64,000 nucleotides of DNA from Massilia brevitalea (GCF_030711405.1 NZ_JAULSI010000014.1:60434-124433); one strand, 5' to 3'; shown: positions 42,370 through 52,192, numbered from the stretch's first letter. A program made the numbers and translations. Notes: generated from the sequence alone by a model not told the origin.

Positions 42370-45300
42370 GCTTGTTCTCCATCGAGCTTCTTGATCTGCA
42401 CGCTCTCCAGCCAGCGCGCCAGTCCTCCATACAGTTCGTCGGCCAAGGCCGGCCAGTTGCCGCCCGCGCTCAGGGCGCCGAAGTCGGGCCAGAGGCGCGC
42501 CAGGCAAGGGTCGCTCACTTCGCCCGACACCTCGAAACCACCCTCGTAAACGCCGCGCGGCTCGCTGACGCGCATGTCGCCGCCCTGCACGGAAGCCAGC
42601 GCGGTCTTGCAGGCCAGCGGCAGCGGCGCGTCCAGGTTGCGGCGCCACAGGCGTGCCAGGTTGGCCAGCTCGTCGTAGGCGGCGGCGCTGTCGATCGGCG
42701 CCATCGTGATCACCGCGTCGCGCGCGACAAGGTAGCCGGTGATGGGGGCGCCCTCGGTACCGGCGGCGCCGGCCGCAAGCTGGCGCAGCCAGGGCACGAT
42801 CAGCTTGTCGCCGCGCGGCTTGCCGTGCTTGTCCAGCACCTTCGACGAAATCTGCATCAGCCAGGCGGTTTGCTCGCCATTGCTGCGCAGGCGGTCGATC
42901 CAGTCGTCGAGCTGCAGGCCGTCCAGCTCCAGGCTCACGGCCAGCTTGGGCGCCGCTTGCGGGAAGTCCGCGCCCAGGCGCAGCCAGCTGCTCCGCACCG
43001 GCACCAGGCCCTCGACCAGTTGCTCCTGCCACTGCCGGCCCAGCAGGCCGATCGGCAGCACGCCTTCGCGCGCCAGGCGTTCCGCGCGCGCGTCCAGCGT
43101 GGCGCGTACTTCGTCGAGCGCCTCGGGCTTGCCGGCATCGTCGAGCAGGCTGTCTTCCAAAAAATAACGTTCGAGCGCATCCAGCGCGAACGGTTCCTCG
43201 TCCTCGCCGATCACCTCGGCCTCGCCGAACATCACGCCCAGGCGGCGGCGGAAGAAGTAGCGCGCCGGCTGCTTCAGGAAGCTGGCCAGGTCGCTCAGTT
43301 TCAGGCGGAACTCGGAATCGGGTTCGTAGGGCGGGAGGTCGCCGATCTCGCTGCCCTCTTCCGCGCCGTGCGCCGCGCGCCATTCGCGCGCATAGGTCAG
43401 CAAACCGCCTTCCTCGAAATAGCGGCGGCTGAAGGGCTGCAGCGCGTGTTCGACCGTGATGTCGTGCAGGTCAAGGTGCCAGCCCAGTTTGAGATAGTCG
43501 CGCAGCTGCGACACCAGCACCGACGGCGGCTGCTCGCTGTTGTCGCGCACGTTGCGGCCGACCCAGCTGATGTACAGCTTGTCGCGCGCAGCCAATAAAG
43601 CTTCCAGCATCAGGTAGCGGTCGTCGTCGCGGCGCGAGCGGTCGCCGGGGCGGTGCATGCCGGGCAGCGCCAGCAGGTCGAAGTCGGCCTGCGGTGCGCG
43701 GCGCGGGAAGTCGCCGTCGTTCAGGCCAAGCAAACAGACTACGCGGAACGGCACGGCGCGCATCGGCATCAGGGTGCAGAAGGTCACGCCGCCCGACACG
43801 AATTGATGGTTCAGGGTCGGCTGGTCGATCTGGCTCAGCCAGGCTTCGCGCAGCACCGCCAGCGGCACCGGCTCGTCGAAGCCGCCCGCCTCGGCCATCT
43901 CGAGCCAGCATTGCAGGCCCTCGTTCAGCTGCGACAGGGTCAGGCGGTCGCCTTCCTCGCGGCCGTCGAAGAAGGTGGCCAGCAGTTCGCGCGCCTCGGC
44001 GCCCCACTCAAGGGGCGTGCGCGACTGCGCCAGGCGTGCGCGCCAGTCGAGCAGGCTTTCGACCAGCTGGGCCAGCGAACCGGCCAGGGCCGCGTCCAGC
44101 CCGCCGACTTCGGCGTAGGGCTCGATGTCGCCGTAGCGCTGGCCGGCGCCGCTGGCGTAACCGAGCAGCATGCGGCGCACGCCGAAGATCCAGGCATTCT
44201 GCTCGCCGGCCGCACCCAGGCCCAGGCCCGCGCGGTGCTCGCCGTCCAGGCCCCAGCGCACGCCGGCGCCTTCGATCCAGTGACCGAGGGTGGGCAGATC
44301 GTCTTCATGCAGGCCGAAGCGCCTGGCCACGGCCGGCACGTCGAGCAGGTCGCGCACTTCGCTCTGGCGGCAGCGCTGCTGGGGCAGGCGCAGCAGCCAC
44401 TCCAGTGCGACCAGCAGCGGGTTGACGCTGCGGTCGCGCGTGTCGCCGATCTCGAACGGGATATGGCGCGGGTCGTTGCGCCGGTGCTGGTCGAACACGG
44501 CGTGGATCGCCGGCGAGAAGGTGTCGATGTCGGGCACCATCACCACCACGTCGCGCGGACGCAGCGTGCTGCTGGCTGCGAACATCGCCAGCAGCTGGTC
44601 GTGCAGCACCTCGACTTCGCGCTGGGTGCTGTGGGTGACGTGGAATTCGATCGACCGGTCCTCAAGCTCGGGCGGCATCTGCGGGTGCTCGGACAGCGGC
44701 AGCAGGTCGCGCACGGCGGCCTGCACCTGCTGCAACAAGGTCTCACCCTGGCCGTCGGAGAACAAATCGATGCGCAGCCTGGTCATGCCCGATACCTCGG
44801 GGCGCCCTTCCTCATTGTCGAATTCGTCGAGCATGCGCACGAAGTCGCGGCCTTGCCGGCCCCAGCTCGCCAGCAGCGGGTGGCTGTGCGCGTGCAGCTC
44901 CTCGATGGGCAGCGCGGCGAGGTCGATGCCGCCGCGTTCCGGATGGCGTTTATGCGCCGCCTTCAGCAGCTCGCGGCCCTCGATGATGTCGCCCCAGTAG
45001 AACTGGCAGGGGTTCGGCACGGCCAGCAGCACCTGGGTGTGGCGCGAGAGCACGGCGATCGCCTGCAGTGTCTGGTACGGCAGGGCCGACATCCCGAACA
45101 GCACCACGCGCCGCGGCAGGCGGTGCTTGGGCTGGTCGCCCGACAGGATGGCTGAGACGAAGACTTCGTGGATGGCGGCGCGCCCGGTACCGCGCGCCAT
45201 CGGCGGCACGCTGTCGTGCACTGCACGCCAGAGGCGCGCCTGCCAGCACTGGTCGGCGGCCAGGGGCACCGGCTCGCCGCCGGCGCGGCGCAACTGGTCG

Positions 45301-45779
45301 CGGCCGATCTCCCAATCCGTCAGCCAGTCGGCGCGGTACACCTGGTACTGGTCGTACAGATCGGCCAGGCGCTCGGCCAGCTGCAGGCGCCGCTCGGGGC
45401 AGCCGTCGCCCAAAAAATGGGTCAGCGGCGCGAACACCGGCTCCTTCAGCAGCGTGGGCAAGAGGCGCATCAGGCGCCAGGTGAGCGGGTCCTTGTCGAA
45501 CGGCGAACGGGTAGGCACGCGCTCGCGGCCCAGGGTGGCGCGGTAGGCCTCCCACAGGAAGCGCGCCGGCAGCGCCACGCGGGTGGCGGCGCACACGCCC
45601 AGGTCCTGGGCCAGCGCGATCTTGAGCCACTCGGCGAAACCGTTGGACTGCACCAGGATGGTTTCCTGTTCCAGGGGGCCGAGCGGGTGCGTGCGCAACC
45701 AGTCGAAGACGGCTTCGCGCAGCATTTCCATCTGGTTGCCGTGCAGGATCAGCAGGCCGGGCGTGATAGTCGAGGACAT
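42366..45779 (-). CDS. recC: Exodeoxyribonuclease V subunit gamma
   Basis: A 1137-residue RecC, close in length to the E. coli protein. It begins 'MSSTITPGLLILHGNQMEMLREAVFDWL', with the family's 'H-x-N' opening. Further signatures are 'RVVLFGMSALPYQTLQAIAVL', 'EFHVTHSTQREVEVLHDQLLAMF', 'NHQFVSGGVTFCTLMPMRAVPFRVVCLLGLNDGDFPR' and 'CSYVGRNV'-like 'LYISWVGRNVRDN'. It holds the complex together and scans for the regulatory Chi sequence. It is the first gene of the operon; the 82-bp gap to the upstream kinase gene holds no clear promoter. Confidence 0.95.
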   Translation of the reverse strand: MSSTITPGLLILHGNQMEMLREAVFDWLRTHPLGPLEQETILVQSNGFAEWLKIALAQDLGVCAATRVALPARFLWEAYRATLGRERVPTRSPFDKDPLTWRLMRLLPTLLKEPVFAPLTHFLGDGCPERRLQLAERLADLYDQYQVYRADWLTDWEIGRDQLRRAGGEPVPLAADQCWQARLWRAVHDSVPPMARGTGRAAIHEVFVSAILSGDQPKHRLPRRVVLFGMSALPYQTLQAIAVLSRHTQVLLAVPNPCQFYWGDIIEGRELLKAAHKRHPERGGIDLAALPIEELHAHSHPLLASWGRQGRDFVRMLDEFDNEEGRPEVSGMTRLRIDLFSDGQGETLLQQVQAAVRDLLPLSEHPQMPPELEDRSIEFHVTHSTQREVEVLHDQLLAMFAASSTLRPRDVVVMVPDIDTFSPAIHAVFDQHRRNDPRHIPFEIGDTRDRSVNPLLVALEWLLRLPQQRCRQSEVRDLLDVPAVARRFGLHEDDLPTLGHWIEGAGVRWGLDGEHRAGLGLGAAGEQNAWIFGVRRMLLGYASGAGQRYGDIEPYAEVGGLDAALAGSLAQLVESLLDWRARLAQSRTPLEWGAEARELLATFFDGREEGDRLTLSQLNEGLQCWLEMAEAGGFDEPVPLAVLREAWLSQIDQPTLNHQFVSGGVTFCTLMPMRAVPFRVVCLLGLNDGDFPRRAPQADFDLLALPGMHRPGDRSRRDDDRYLMLEALLAARDKLYISWVGRNVRDNSEQPPSVLVSQLRDYLKLGWHLDLHDITVEHALQPFSRRYFEEGGLLTYAREWRAAHGAEEGSEIGDLPPYEPDSEFRLKLSDLASFLKQPARYFFRRRLGVMFGEAEVIGEDEEPFALDALERYFLEDSLLDDAGKPEALDEVRATLDARAERLAREGVLPIGLLGRQWQEQLVEGLVPVRSSWLRLGADFPQAAPKLAVSLELDGLQLDDWIDRLRSNGEQTAWLMQISSKVLDKHGKPRGDKLIVPWLRQLAAGAAGTEGAPITGYLVARDAVITMAPIDSAAAYDELANLARLWRRNLDAPLPLACKTALASVQGGDMRVSEPRGVYEGGFEVSGEVSDPCLARLWPDFGALSAGGNWPALADELYGGLARWLESVQIKKLDGEQA

Positions 45780-45861
45780 GGTGAAAGTGGGCGCTTATGC
45801 TTGGGCAGTTCGGCGCCACAGGATACTCTTTTTGCCTCCACTTCGGAAGCGTTGGCGGTGC

Positions 45862-48800
45862 TCAGCGGTGATCCGTCGCGCGTGCGCCAAGTTCCGCCGC
45901 GACCTGGCGCTCCAGCCGGGCAAACAGGCTGCGCAGGCGGGCCCCGAGGGCGCGCGCCTGGGCCACCGAACCGCGCTGGTGCTGCTGTTCGAGCTCGGCG
46001 CATACTTCGCCGAAAGCCATGGCGCCGACCGCCCTTGCCGAGGACTTCAGGCGGTGCGCCACCGCGCCGGCGCGTTCGAGGTCGCTGGACGCCAGCGCGA
46101 TGTCGATCTCGGCCAGGCCTTCGCGCGCGCTGTCGAGAAACATGAAGGCGTATTTACGCAGCTTGTCGGGGTTGTCGCCGAAGGTGGCGGCCAGCACGGC
46201 GATGTCCAGCAGGGGCGCCGCACCGCCGGCGGCCGGCCCCTCGCTGCGCGGCGCCGCCGTCTCGGGCATACGGGCGTCCGGGGTGGATGCTTGCGGCGTA
46301 CGGGCATCCGGCGTACGCGCTTCGGGGGTACGGGCATCCGGCATGCGTGTATCCGATGTACGGGCTTCCGGCGACGTGACCGCCGCCTGCGCCGCCGCGC
46401 CGCGCCTTATCGCGCGCGCGATGGTCGCCGCCAGGTGTTCGGGCGCCACCGGTTTCGTGAGGAAGTCGTTCATGCCGACCGCCATGCAGCGCGCCTGGTC
46501 CTCGACGCCGGCGTTGGCGGTCATGGCGATCACCACGGTGTCGGCCAGGCGCGGGTCGGCGCGGATGCGGCGCGTGGCCTCGAAGCCGTCCATTACCGGC
46601 ATCTGCACGTCCATCAGCACGCAGTCGAACATCTGGCGGTACATCTGCACCAGGGCCTCGGCGCCGTTGTTCGCCACCACCACCGCGGCGCCGGCCTCGC
46701 CCAGCAGTTCGCGCCCGACCTGCTGCGAGAACACGTTGTCCTCGACCAGCAGGATGCTGCATCCGTCCAGGCGCGCCGGTGCGCTCGGCGCCGGGTTCTC
46801 CACGCGCCGGCGCGGCTGCGCTTCCCGCCCCAGGCGCGCCGTGAACCAGAAGGTGCTGCCCCGCCCCAACGCGCTTTCGACGCCGACTTCGCCGCCCATG
46901 GCCTCGGCCAGCTGCTTGCTGATCACCAGGCCCAGGCCGGTGCCGCCGTAGCGCCGCGTGGTCGACGGGTCGGCCTGGTGGAAGGAGGTAAACAGCTGCC
47001 CCAGCTCCTCGGGCGCGATGCCGATGCCGCTGTCCTCGACCTCGAAGCGCACCAGGGTCTCGTGGCCAAAGGCGTGCAGCGAGCGGGCGCGGATCACGAC
47101 GCTGCCGCGCTCGGAAAACTTGATGGCGTTGCCGGTGAAATTCAGCAGCACCTGTTCCAGGCGCAGCGGGTCGCCGCGCAGGGGCCGCGCCAGTTCCGGC
47201 GCGATGTCGAATTCCAGGCGCAGCCCCTTGGCGGCGGCCGCTTCGCCGAGCTGGGTTTCCAGGCCCTGCATCAGGGTGTCGAGGCGGAACTCGAGCTGCT
47301 CGAGCTCCAGGCGCCCGGCCTCGATCTTGGAAAAGTCGAGGATGTGGTTGATGATGCCCAGCAGGTGCTGGCCCGAGTGGTAGATCTTCTGCAGGTAGTC
47401 GCGCTGCCTGGGGTCGGGCGCATTTTTCAATGCCAGATGGGTCATGCCGATGATGCTGTTCATCGGCGTACGGATCTCGCGGCTCATGTTCGACAGGAAG
47501 TCGCTCTTTGCCTGGTTGGCGGCGTCGGCCTGGGCCTTTAGCTGGTGCAGTTCGGTGACGTCGGTGGCCACGCACAGCACCCCGCTGACGTCGCCCTCCA
47601 GGCGCACCGGCACCTTTACTTCCCACAGCTGCAGGGTGGCGCCGTCGGGCAGCTCGACGCCGACCTGGCTGGCGCGCCGGGTGCCGTCGAAGACGTTGCG
47701 CTCGCGCTGCCAGGCAGCGTCGGCCTGGGCCACGGGCATCACCTCGCGGTCGAGGCGCCCGACGATCTCCTCGGCCGGCAAGCCCAGGGCCAGCGCCATC
47801 TTCGCGTTCACGTAGCGGTAGCGGCGGTCGCGGTCCTTCATGTAGACGTAGGCGTCGAGGTTATCGAGAACGGTGTCGAGCAGGATGCGCTGGTCGATCG
47901 CGCCGCGGCGCGACCAGTACAGCGACAGGAACAGGCTGTACACCAGCAGGGTCCCGAGGAAACCGCTCGCCAGCGCCACCCACGGGAACCAGCGGTCGAA
48001 GGGCGAATACAATGCGCTCTTGCGCGCGCTGACGTGGGCCTTCCACAACAAACCGTTGAAGTCGACCGGCAGCACGGTGGTGAAGCGCGCGCCATCGCGC
48101 GGCGCCGTGCGCACGCCGTCGTCGCCGTACAGCAGGCGGTCGCCCGGCGCCAGGGCCAGCCCGGGGCTTCCCGTTCCCTTGGCCGCCGCATTGCCCTGGC
48201 CGGCCGCGAACAGCGACAGCGCCAGGGCCGGCCCCTGCTGGCCGGAGAGCGCGCGCTCGACCATGGTCTGCACCGAGAAGGCCACGCCCACCGCGCCGGC
48301 ATAGGCGGCGCGCCGGCTCGCCACGTCGGCCGGGGCGGTGTCGGCCAGGTAGACCGGGGCGCGCATGCCGAGCGCGATGTGCGGCTCGGGCAGCGCCACC
48401 TGGATCGGGTGGCCGGACGCGCTCATGCCGCCGCTGTCGCGCGCCCGCGCCATCGACTCGGCGACCGGGCTGGCGGCGGTGAGGTCGACGCCGAACTTCT
48501 CGGGCAGCATCTCGGGCGGCTCGATGAAGGTCAGCACGTTGTAGCTGGAACGGCGGCCCGTCGGCCGGATGGCGAACTCGGGATAGCCTTCCGGCGCCAG
48601 GCTGCGGTCGGCGCGCACGGCGGCCACGAAGCTGTCGCGATCGGCGTCGGCCACCTCCTGGGAAAACGAGACGGCATCGATGGCCGGATAATTGGCGCGC
48701 AGGTCGAGCAGCGCCACGTAGCGGTGGAACTGCAGGCGCGTGACCGGGGCTTTGCTCGACGAGAACAGGGCCGCCAGTGCGCGCGTGACGTCGGAATACG

Positions 48801-49011
48801 ACTTGATGGAAGTGGCGAGGCGCTCCTGCGCGGCGTGCGCGCGGTTCTCGAAACGGCGCAGGGCTTCTTCCTCGACGCTGCGGCTGGCGCCCATGTGCAG
48901 CAGCGCGCCGACCAGCAGCGCCAGCCATGCTCCCGCCGCCCACGACACGATGCGGGTGGTGCCGCGCGCACCGAAGGCCGCGCCGATGCTGCGGGGGATC
49001 GAAAGATTCAT
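45862..49011 (-). CDS. CHASE-domain hybrid histidine kinase lacking the phospho-accepting His
   Basis: A 1049-residue membrane sensor. One transmembrane helix (residues 21-41), a periplasmic CHASE-type domain (about 75-325) and a second helix (342-365) are followed by PAS (375-490), HisKA (500-570), HATPase (610-725), REC (750-865) and Hpt (935-1040). The ATPase N-box ('NFTGNAIKF'), REC Asp801 and Hpt His986 ('AHRLKSS') are intact. The HisKA H-box reads NMSREIRTP: residue 511, normally His, is Arg (codon CGC at 47481-47479). Autophosphorylation at the usual site is therefore not possible; the Hpt and REC parts may still relay phosphate. A linker at 880-918 is made of TPDAR-like repeats. Confidence 0.9.
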   Translation of the reverse strand: MNLSIPRSIGAAFGARGTTRIVSWAAGAWLALLVGALLHMGASRSVEEEALRRFENRAHAAQERLATSIKSYSDVTRALAALFSSSKAPVTRLQFHRYVALLDLRANYPAIDAVSFSQEVADADRDSFVAAVRADRSLAPEGYPEFAIRPTGRRSSYNVLTFIEPPEMLPEKFGVDLTAASPVAESMARARDSGGMSASGHPIQVALPEPHIALGMRAPVYLADTAPADVASRRAAYAGAVGVAFSVQTMVERALSGQQGPALALSLFAAGQGNAAAKGTGSPGLALAPGDRLLYGDDGVRTAPRDGARFTTVLPVDFNGLLWKAHVSARKSALYSPFDRWFPWVALASGFLGTLLVYSLFLSLYWSRRGAIDQRILLDTVLDNLDAYVYMKDRDRRYRYVNAKMALALGLPAEEIVGRLDREVMPVAQADAAWQRERNVFDGTRRASQVGVELPDGATLQLWEVKVPVRLEGDVSGVLCVATDVTELHQLKAQADAANQAKSDFLSNMSREIRTPMNSIIGMTHLALKNAPDPRQRDYLQKIYHSGQHLLGIINHILDFSKIEAGRLELEQLEFRLDTLMQGLETQLGEAAAAKGLRLEFDIAPELARPLRGDPLRLEQVLLNFTGNAIKFSERGSVVIRARSLHAFGHETLVRFEVEDSGIGIAPEELGQLFTSFHQADPSTTRRYGGTGLGLVISKQLAEAMGGEVGVESALGRGSTFWFTARLGREAQPRRRVENPAPSAPARLDGCSILLVEDNVFSQQVGRELLGEAGAAVVVANNGAEALVQMYRQMFDCVLMDVQMPVMDGFEATRRIRADPRLADTVVIAMTANAGVEDQARCMAVGMNDFLTKPVAPEHLAATIARAIRRGAAAQAAVTSPEARTSDTRMPDARTPEARTPDARTPQASTPDARMPETAAPRSEGPAAGGAAPLLDIAVLAATFGDNPDKLRKYAFMFLDSAREGLAEIDIALASSDLERAGAVAHRLKSSARAVGAMAFGEVCAELEQQHQRGSVAQARALGARLRSLFARLERQVAAELGARATDHR
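46255..46380. repeat. 15-bp tandem repeat in the kinase linker
   Basis: About eight degenerate units of 15 bp encode a pentapeptide series (PEARTSDTRM, PDARTPEART, PDARTPQAST, PDARM) between the REC and Hpt domains, residues about 881-916 of the hybrid kinase. The period keeps the frame, so unit number could vary without harming the protein. The linker is Pro-, Ala- and Arg-rich and probably flexible. Confidence 0.75.
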
Positions 49012-49111
49012 CGCCTTGCCCTGCCGGGTCGCTTACTGATGGGTTCGATTAATTCATTGGTAATATACGCGATCAATGCGCCGGGGGGCGCTCGACAGTA
49101 AATACACGAAC

Positions 49112-51229
49112 ATGCGAAAAATGGCAGCGAAAATGGTAATTGGATTGGCGGCAGGGTTGGCCGCAGGACTGGCAACGGCAGGTGAAGCGCCGGTGCAGGC
49201 GCAGGCATCGGACCCGGCGCCGGCCGACCCGCGCCTGTGGCTGGAAGACGTGGCCGGCGAGAAGCCGCTGGCCTGGGTACGCGAGCACAACGCGGTGGCC
49301 GAGCGCGAACTCGGCGGCGCGGCGCACGAGGCCCTGCGCGCGCGCCTGCAGACCATCCTCGACGCCAAGGAGCGCATTCCCTACGCCAGCAAGCATGGCG
49401 ACTACCTGTACAACTTCTGGCGCGACGCCCGGCACGTGCGCGGCATCTGGCGCCGCACCACCCTGGCCGAGTACCGCAAGGAAGCGCCCGACTGGGAAAC
49501 CGTGATCGACCTCGACGCCCTCGCCACGAGCGAGAACGAGAACTGGGTCTGGGCCGGCGCGTCCTGCCTCGAGCCGCGCGGCGACCGCTGCCTGGTGTCG
49601 CTCTCGCGCGGCGGCGGCGACGCCCAGGTGGTGCGCGAGTTCGACCTGAAGACGCGCGCCTTCGTGGCGAACGGCTTCGCGCTGCCGGAAGCCAAGAGCA
49701 GCATCGCCTGGATCGACCAGGACACGGTGTTCGTCGGCACCGACTTCGGCAAGGACGCGATGACCACCTCGGGCTATCCGCGCATCGTCAAGGAGTGGAA
49801 GCGCGGCCAGCCACTGGCGGGCGCGCGCACCGTGTACGAGGCCGGCGCCACCGATTTGTCGGCCTCGGCCCACCGCGACCTGACGCCCGGCTACGAGCGC
49901 GCCTTCGTCTCGCGCCAGATCGACTTCTATACCTCGGAACTGTTCCTGGTCGATGCCGGCAAGCTGGTCAAGATCGACAAGCCGCTCGACGCGAATGCCT
50001 ACGCGGTGCGCGACCAGATGCTGGTCGAACTGCGTTCCGACTGGACCGTGGGCGGACGCACCTGGCCGCAGGGCAGCCTGCTGGCGATGGACTTCGACCG
50101 CTTCATGCGCGGCGAGCGCAATTTCGAGGCGCTGTTCACGCCTACGGCGACCACCTCGCTCGACGGCGTGGCGGTCACAAAAAACGCGCTGCTGCTCACC
50201 GTCCTCGACAAGGTCAAGAACCGCGTGGTCGAACTGCGCCGCGTCGACCAGACCTGGCAGCGCCGCGACGTCGCCGCGCCCGGCATCGGCACCCTGGGCG
50301 TATCGCCGCTGGATAACATCGAGTCCGACCAGTACTTCCTGACCGTGACCGACTTCCTGAACCCGACCACGCTCTACCTGGGCGACGTCGGTAGCGACAA
50401 GCGCGAGCGCGTGAAGGCGATGCCGGCCTACTTCGACAGCAAGCCCTACACGGTGGCGCAGTACGAGGCGAAGTCGAAGGACGGCACCATGGTCCCCTAC
50501 TTCGTGGTCATGGACCGCAAGGCCAAGATGGACGGCAAGAACCCGACCGTCCTGTATGGCTACGGCGGCTTCGAGGTGTCGCTGAAGCCTTCGTACAGCG
50601 GCTTGATCGGCAACGCCTGGCTGGAACAGGGCGGCGTGTACGTGCTGGCGAACATCCGCGGCGGCGGCGAATTCGGCCCGCGCTGGCACCAAGCGGCGCT
50701 GAAGGAAAACCGGCAAAAGGCCTACGACGACTTCATCGCCGTGGCCCAGGACCTCATCGCGCGCAAGGTCACCAGCCCGCGCCACCTCGGCATCATGGGC
50801 GGCAGCAACGGCGGCCTGCTGGTCGGCGCCACCCTGGTGCAGCGTCCGGATCTGTTCAACGCCGTGGTGTGCCAGGTACCGCTGCTCGACATGGCGCGCT
50901 ACCACAAGCTCCTGGCCGGCGCCTCGTGGATGGGGGAATACGGCGACCCGGACGATCCGAAACAGTGGGAATACATTTTGAAGTATTCCCCTTACCAGAA
51001 CGTCTTCAAGGACAAGCACTACCCGCGCGTGCTGTTCACCACCTCGACCCGCGACGACCGCGTGCATCCTGGCCATGCACGCAAGATGGCGGCGCTGATG
51101 CAGGAACAGGGGCATGACATACTGTACTGGGAAAACACCGAAGGCGGGCACGGCGGCGCCGCCAACAACGCGCAAGCCGCGCGCATGTGGGCGTTGACGT
51201 ACAGCTTCCTGCTGAAGCAGTTGAAGTAA
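49112..51229 (+). CDS. Prolyl oligopeptidase family serine peptidase (S9A)
   Basis: A 705-residue protein with an N-terminal signal peptide (MRKMAAKMVIGLAAGLAAGLATAGEA). A seven-bladed propeller occupies about residues 35-430. The C-terminal alpha/beta hydrolase has catalytic Ser565 (GGSNGG), Asp649 (TRDDRVHPGH) and His680 (EGGHGG). 'NIRGGGEFGPRWH' is the typical S9A lid segment. It should cleave after proline in short peptides in the periplasm. An ATG at 49076 is also open, but the start at 49112 puts the basic n-region of the signal peptide first. It diverges from the kinase gene. Confidence 0.92.
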   Translation: MRKMAAKMVIGLAAGLAAGLATAGEAPVQAQASDPAPADPRLWLEDVAGEKPLAWVREHNAVAERELGGAAHEALRARLQTILDAKERIPYASKHGDYLYNFWRDARHVRGIWRRTTLAEYRKEAPDWETVIDLDALATSENENWVWAGASCLEPRGDRCLVSLSRGGGDAQVVREFDLKTRAFVANGFALPEAKSSIAWIDQDTVFVGTDFGKDAMTTSGYPRIVKEWKRGQPLAGARTVYEAGATDLSASAHRDLTPGYERAFVSRQIDFYTSELFLVDAGKLVKIDKPLDANAYAVRDQMLVELRSDWTVGGRTWPQGSLLAMDFDRFMRGERNFEALFTPTATTSLDGVAVTKNALLLTVLDKVKNRVVELRRVDQTWQRRDVAAPGIGTLGVSPLDNIESDQYFLTVTDFLNPTTLYLGDVGSDKRERVKAMPAYFDSKPYTVAQYEAKSKDGTMVPYFVVMDRKAKMDGKNPTVLYGYGGFEVSLKPSYSGLIGNAWLEQGGVYVLANIRGGGEFGPRWHQAALKENRQKAYDDFIAVAQDLIARKVTSPRHLGIMGGSNGGLLVGATLVQRPDLFNAVVCQVPLLDMARYHKLLAGASWMGEYGDPDDPKQWEYILKYSPYQNVFKDKHYPRVLFTTSTRDDRVHPGHARKMAALMQEQGHDILYWENTEGGHGGAANNAQAARMWALTYSFLLKQLK

Positions 51230-51242
51230 AGCATGACCGGAA

Positions 51243-51268
51243 TATCCACCCTGCGTTAGCGGTGGATA
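51243..51268. repeat. Perfect 8-bp-arm hairpin after the S9 peptidase gene
   Basis: TATCCACC and GGTGGATA flank CTGCGTTAGC, 14 bp after the stop codon. No T-run follows. It may protect the 3' end of the mRNA or be a degenerate member of another extragenic palindrome class, since it directly abuts a GTGGGCAC-family copy. Confidence 0.5.
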
Positions 51269-51270
51269 CC

Positions 51271-51463
51271 GTACGGTGGGCACTCCGTGCCCACGCGGTT
51301 ACGTGCGTATCCTTGATGCGTTGGCCGCGACATGTCGCTCGAAACGCCTGACAACGGCCCATGGCCATTGCATGCGTTGCGGGCGACACCTCCCTGCCGC
51401 TGACTACGGACACGTGCGTACCGCGTGGGCACGGAGTGCCTAGCGCGGCCCGGCCCACCCTAC
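51271..51463. repeat. Second head-to-head palindrome pair (REPIN-like unit)
   Basis: A forward copy (51271-51301) and a reverse copy (51419-51463) flank a spacer of about 117 bp. The spacer end (GCGGGCGACA, CTGCCGCTG, CACGTGCGTACC) resembles the spacer of the pair at 17507-17699. The reverse copy is split: after GTGCC come 13 extra bases (TAGCGCGGCCCGG) before CCCACCCTAC. The unit sits between two convergent genes, S9 peptidase and luxI. Confidence 0.75.
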
Positions 51464-51511
51464 AATTTCGGCCGCAGGCCGACACTTAGGCCGCACGCGC
51501 CGCAATCCCAC

Positions 51512-52099
51512 TCAGCTCACCAGCCGCCGATCAAATAACACCCGGCACGTCGGCTCGATATCCACATACAGCGCCACCGCCGTCTCGACCCCGATCACCA
51601 GCGGCGGCCCAAGCCGCTCGGTCACCACGCCCGCCCTGCGCAGCAGCCGCTCGATGGCCGTGGTGGTCACCGTCACGTAGCGCTCGATCCCCTCGTCGTG
51701 CCCATAACGGATGATCGCCGCGATCGACTCCATCGTGATTTCCGAGAACCCGAAGTGGCTACAACCCTCGGTTTCGATGGCGAAGCGCGACAGTTCCCAG
51801 ATGTGCTCGTCGCGCGGCGCCGGCTGGCCGTGCAGCAGCTGCGAGAACGAGTCCTTCAGCATGTAGGGGCCTTCGGTCGGCAGCAGGCGCCAGCAGCCGC
51901 GCAGCACGCCGCCGCCTGGCTCGCGCATCATCATGTAGTGCGGTTCCAGGGCATCGTAGCCGTCGATTTCCATTCCCGAAAGCACCGGTACTTCCCAACC
52001 CAGCCGGCCCTGGAACACCTTTGCACGAAGCGTGTGCATTTCCCACAAATCGCGGGACTTGAATTCGCGCCGTGCTGCGATATTGATCTGCAGTGCCAT
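51512..52099 (-). CDS. luxI: Acyl-homoserine-lactone synthase (LuxI family)
   Basis: A 195-residue autoinducer synthase. Conserved LuxI residues are visible: Arg25 in 'LRAKVFQGRLGW', Trp35, and the acidic set in 'MEIDGYDALEPHYMMM', then 'GCWRLLPTEGPYML' and 'WELSRFAIE'. It makes an N-acyl homoserine lactone from S-adenosylmethionine and an acyl-ACP. The start at 52099 is preceded by GGGAGAG; a longer frame is open but lacks this. A lux box is 74 bp upstream. Acyl chain length is not predictable from this inspection. Confidence 0.93.
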   Translation of the reverse strand: MALQINIAARREFKSRDLWEMHTLRAKVFQGRLGWEVPVLSGMEIDGYDALEPHYMMMREPGGGVLRGCWRLLPTEGPYMLKDSFSQLLHGQPAPRDEHIWELSRFAIETEGCSHFGFSEITMESIAAIIRYGHDEGIERYVTVTTTAIERLLRRAGVVTERLGPPLVIGVETAVALYVDIEPTCRVLFDRRLVS

Positions 52100-52172
52100 G
52101 TTGCTCTCCCTGTGTTGTGAATGAAAAAGTATGCGAAGCGCATAAAGAGTCATGCAATCCGGGCAAGAGGGG

Positions 52173-52192
52173 AACTAGCAGCTCTGCTAGGT
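52173..52192. promoter_or_regulatory. lux box between luxI and the small HTH gene
   Basis: AACTAGCAGCTCTGCTAGGT is a near-perfect 20-bp dyad (CTAGCAG-CT-CTGCTAG core) of the lux/las-box type. On the plus strand an AATACT (52215-52220) lies 22 bp beyond it, close to the geometry in which LuxR proteins bind at about -42 and activate. It could therefore drive the HTH gene at 52256. On the other side it is 74 bp from luxI, where the -10 is less clear. Confidence 0.75.
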
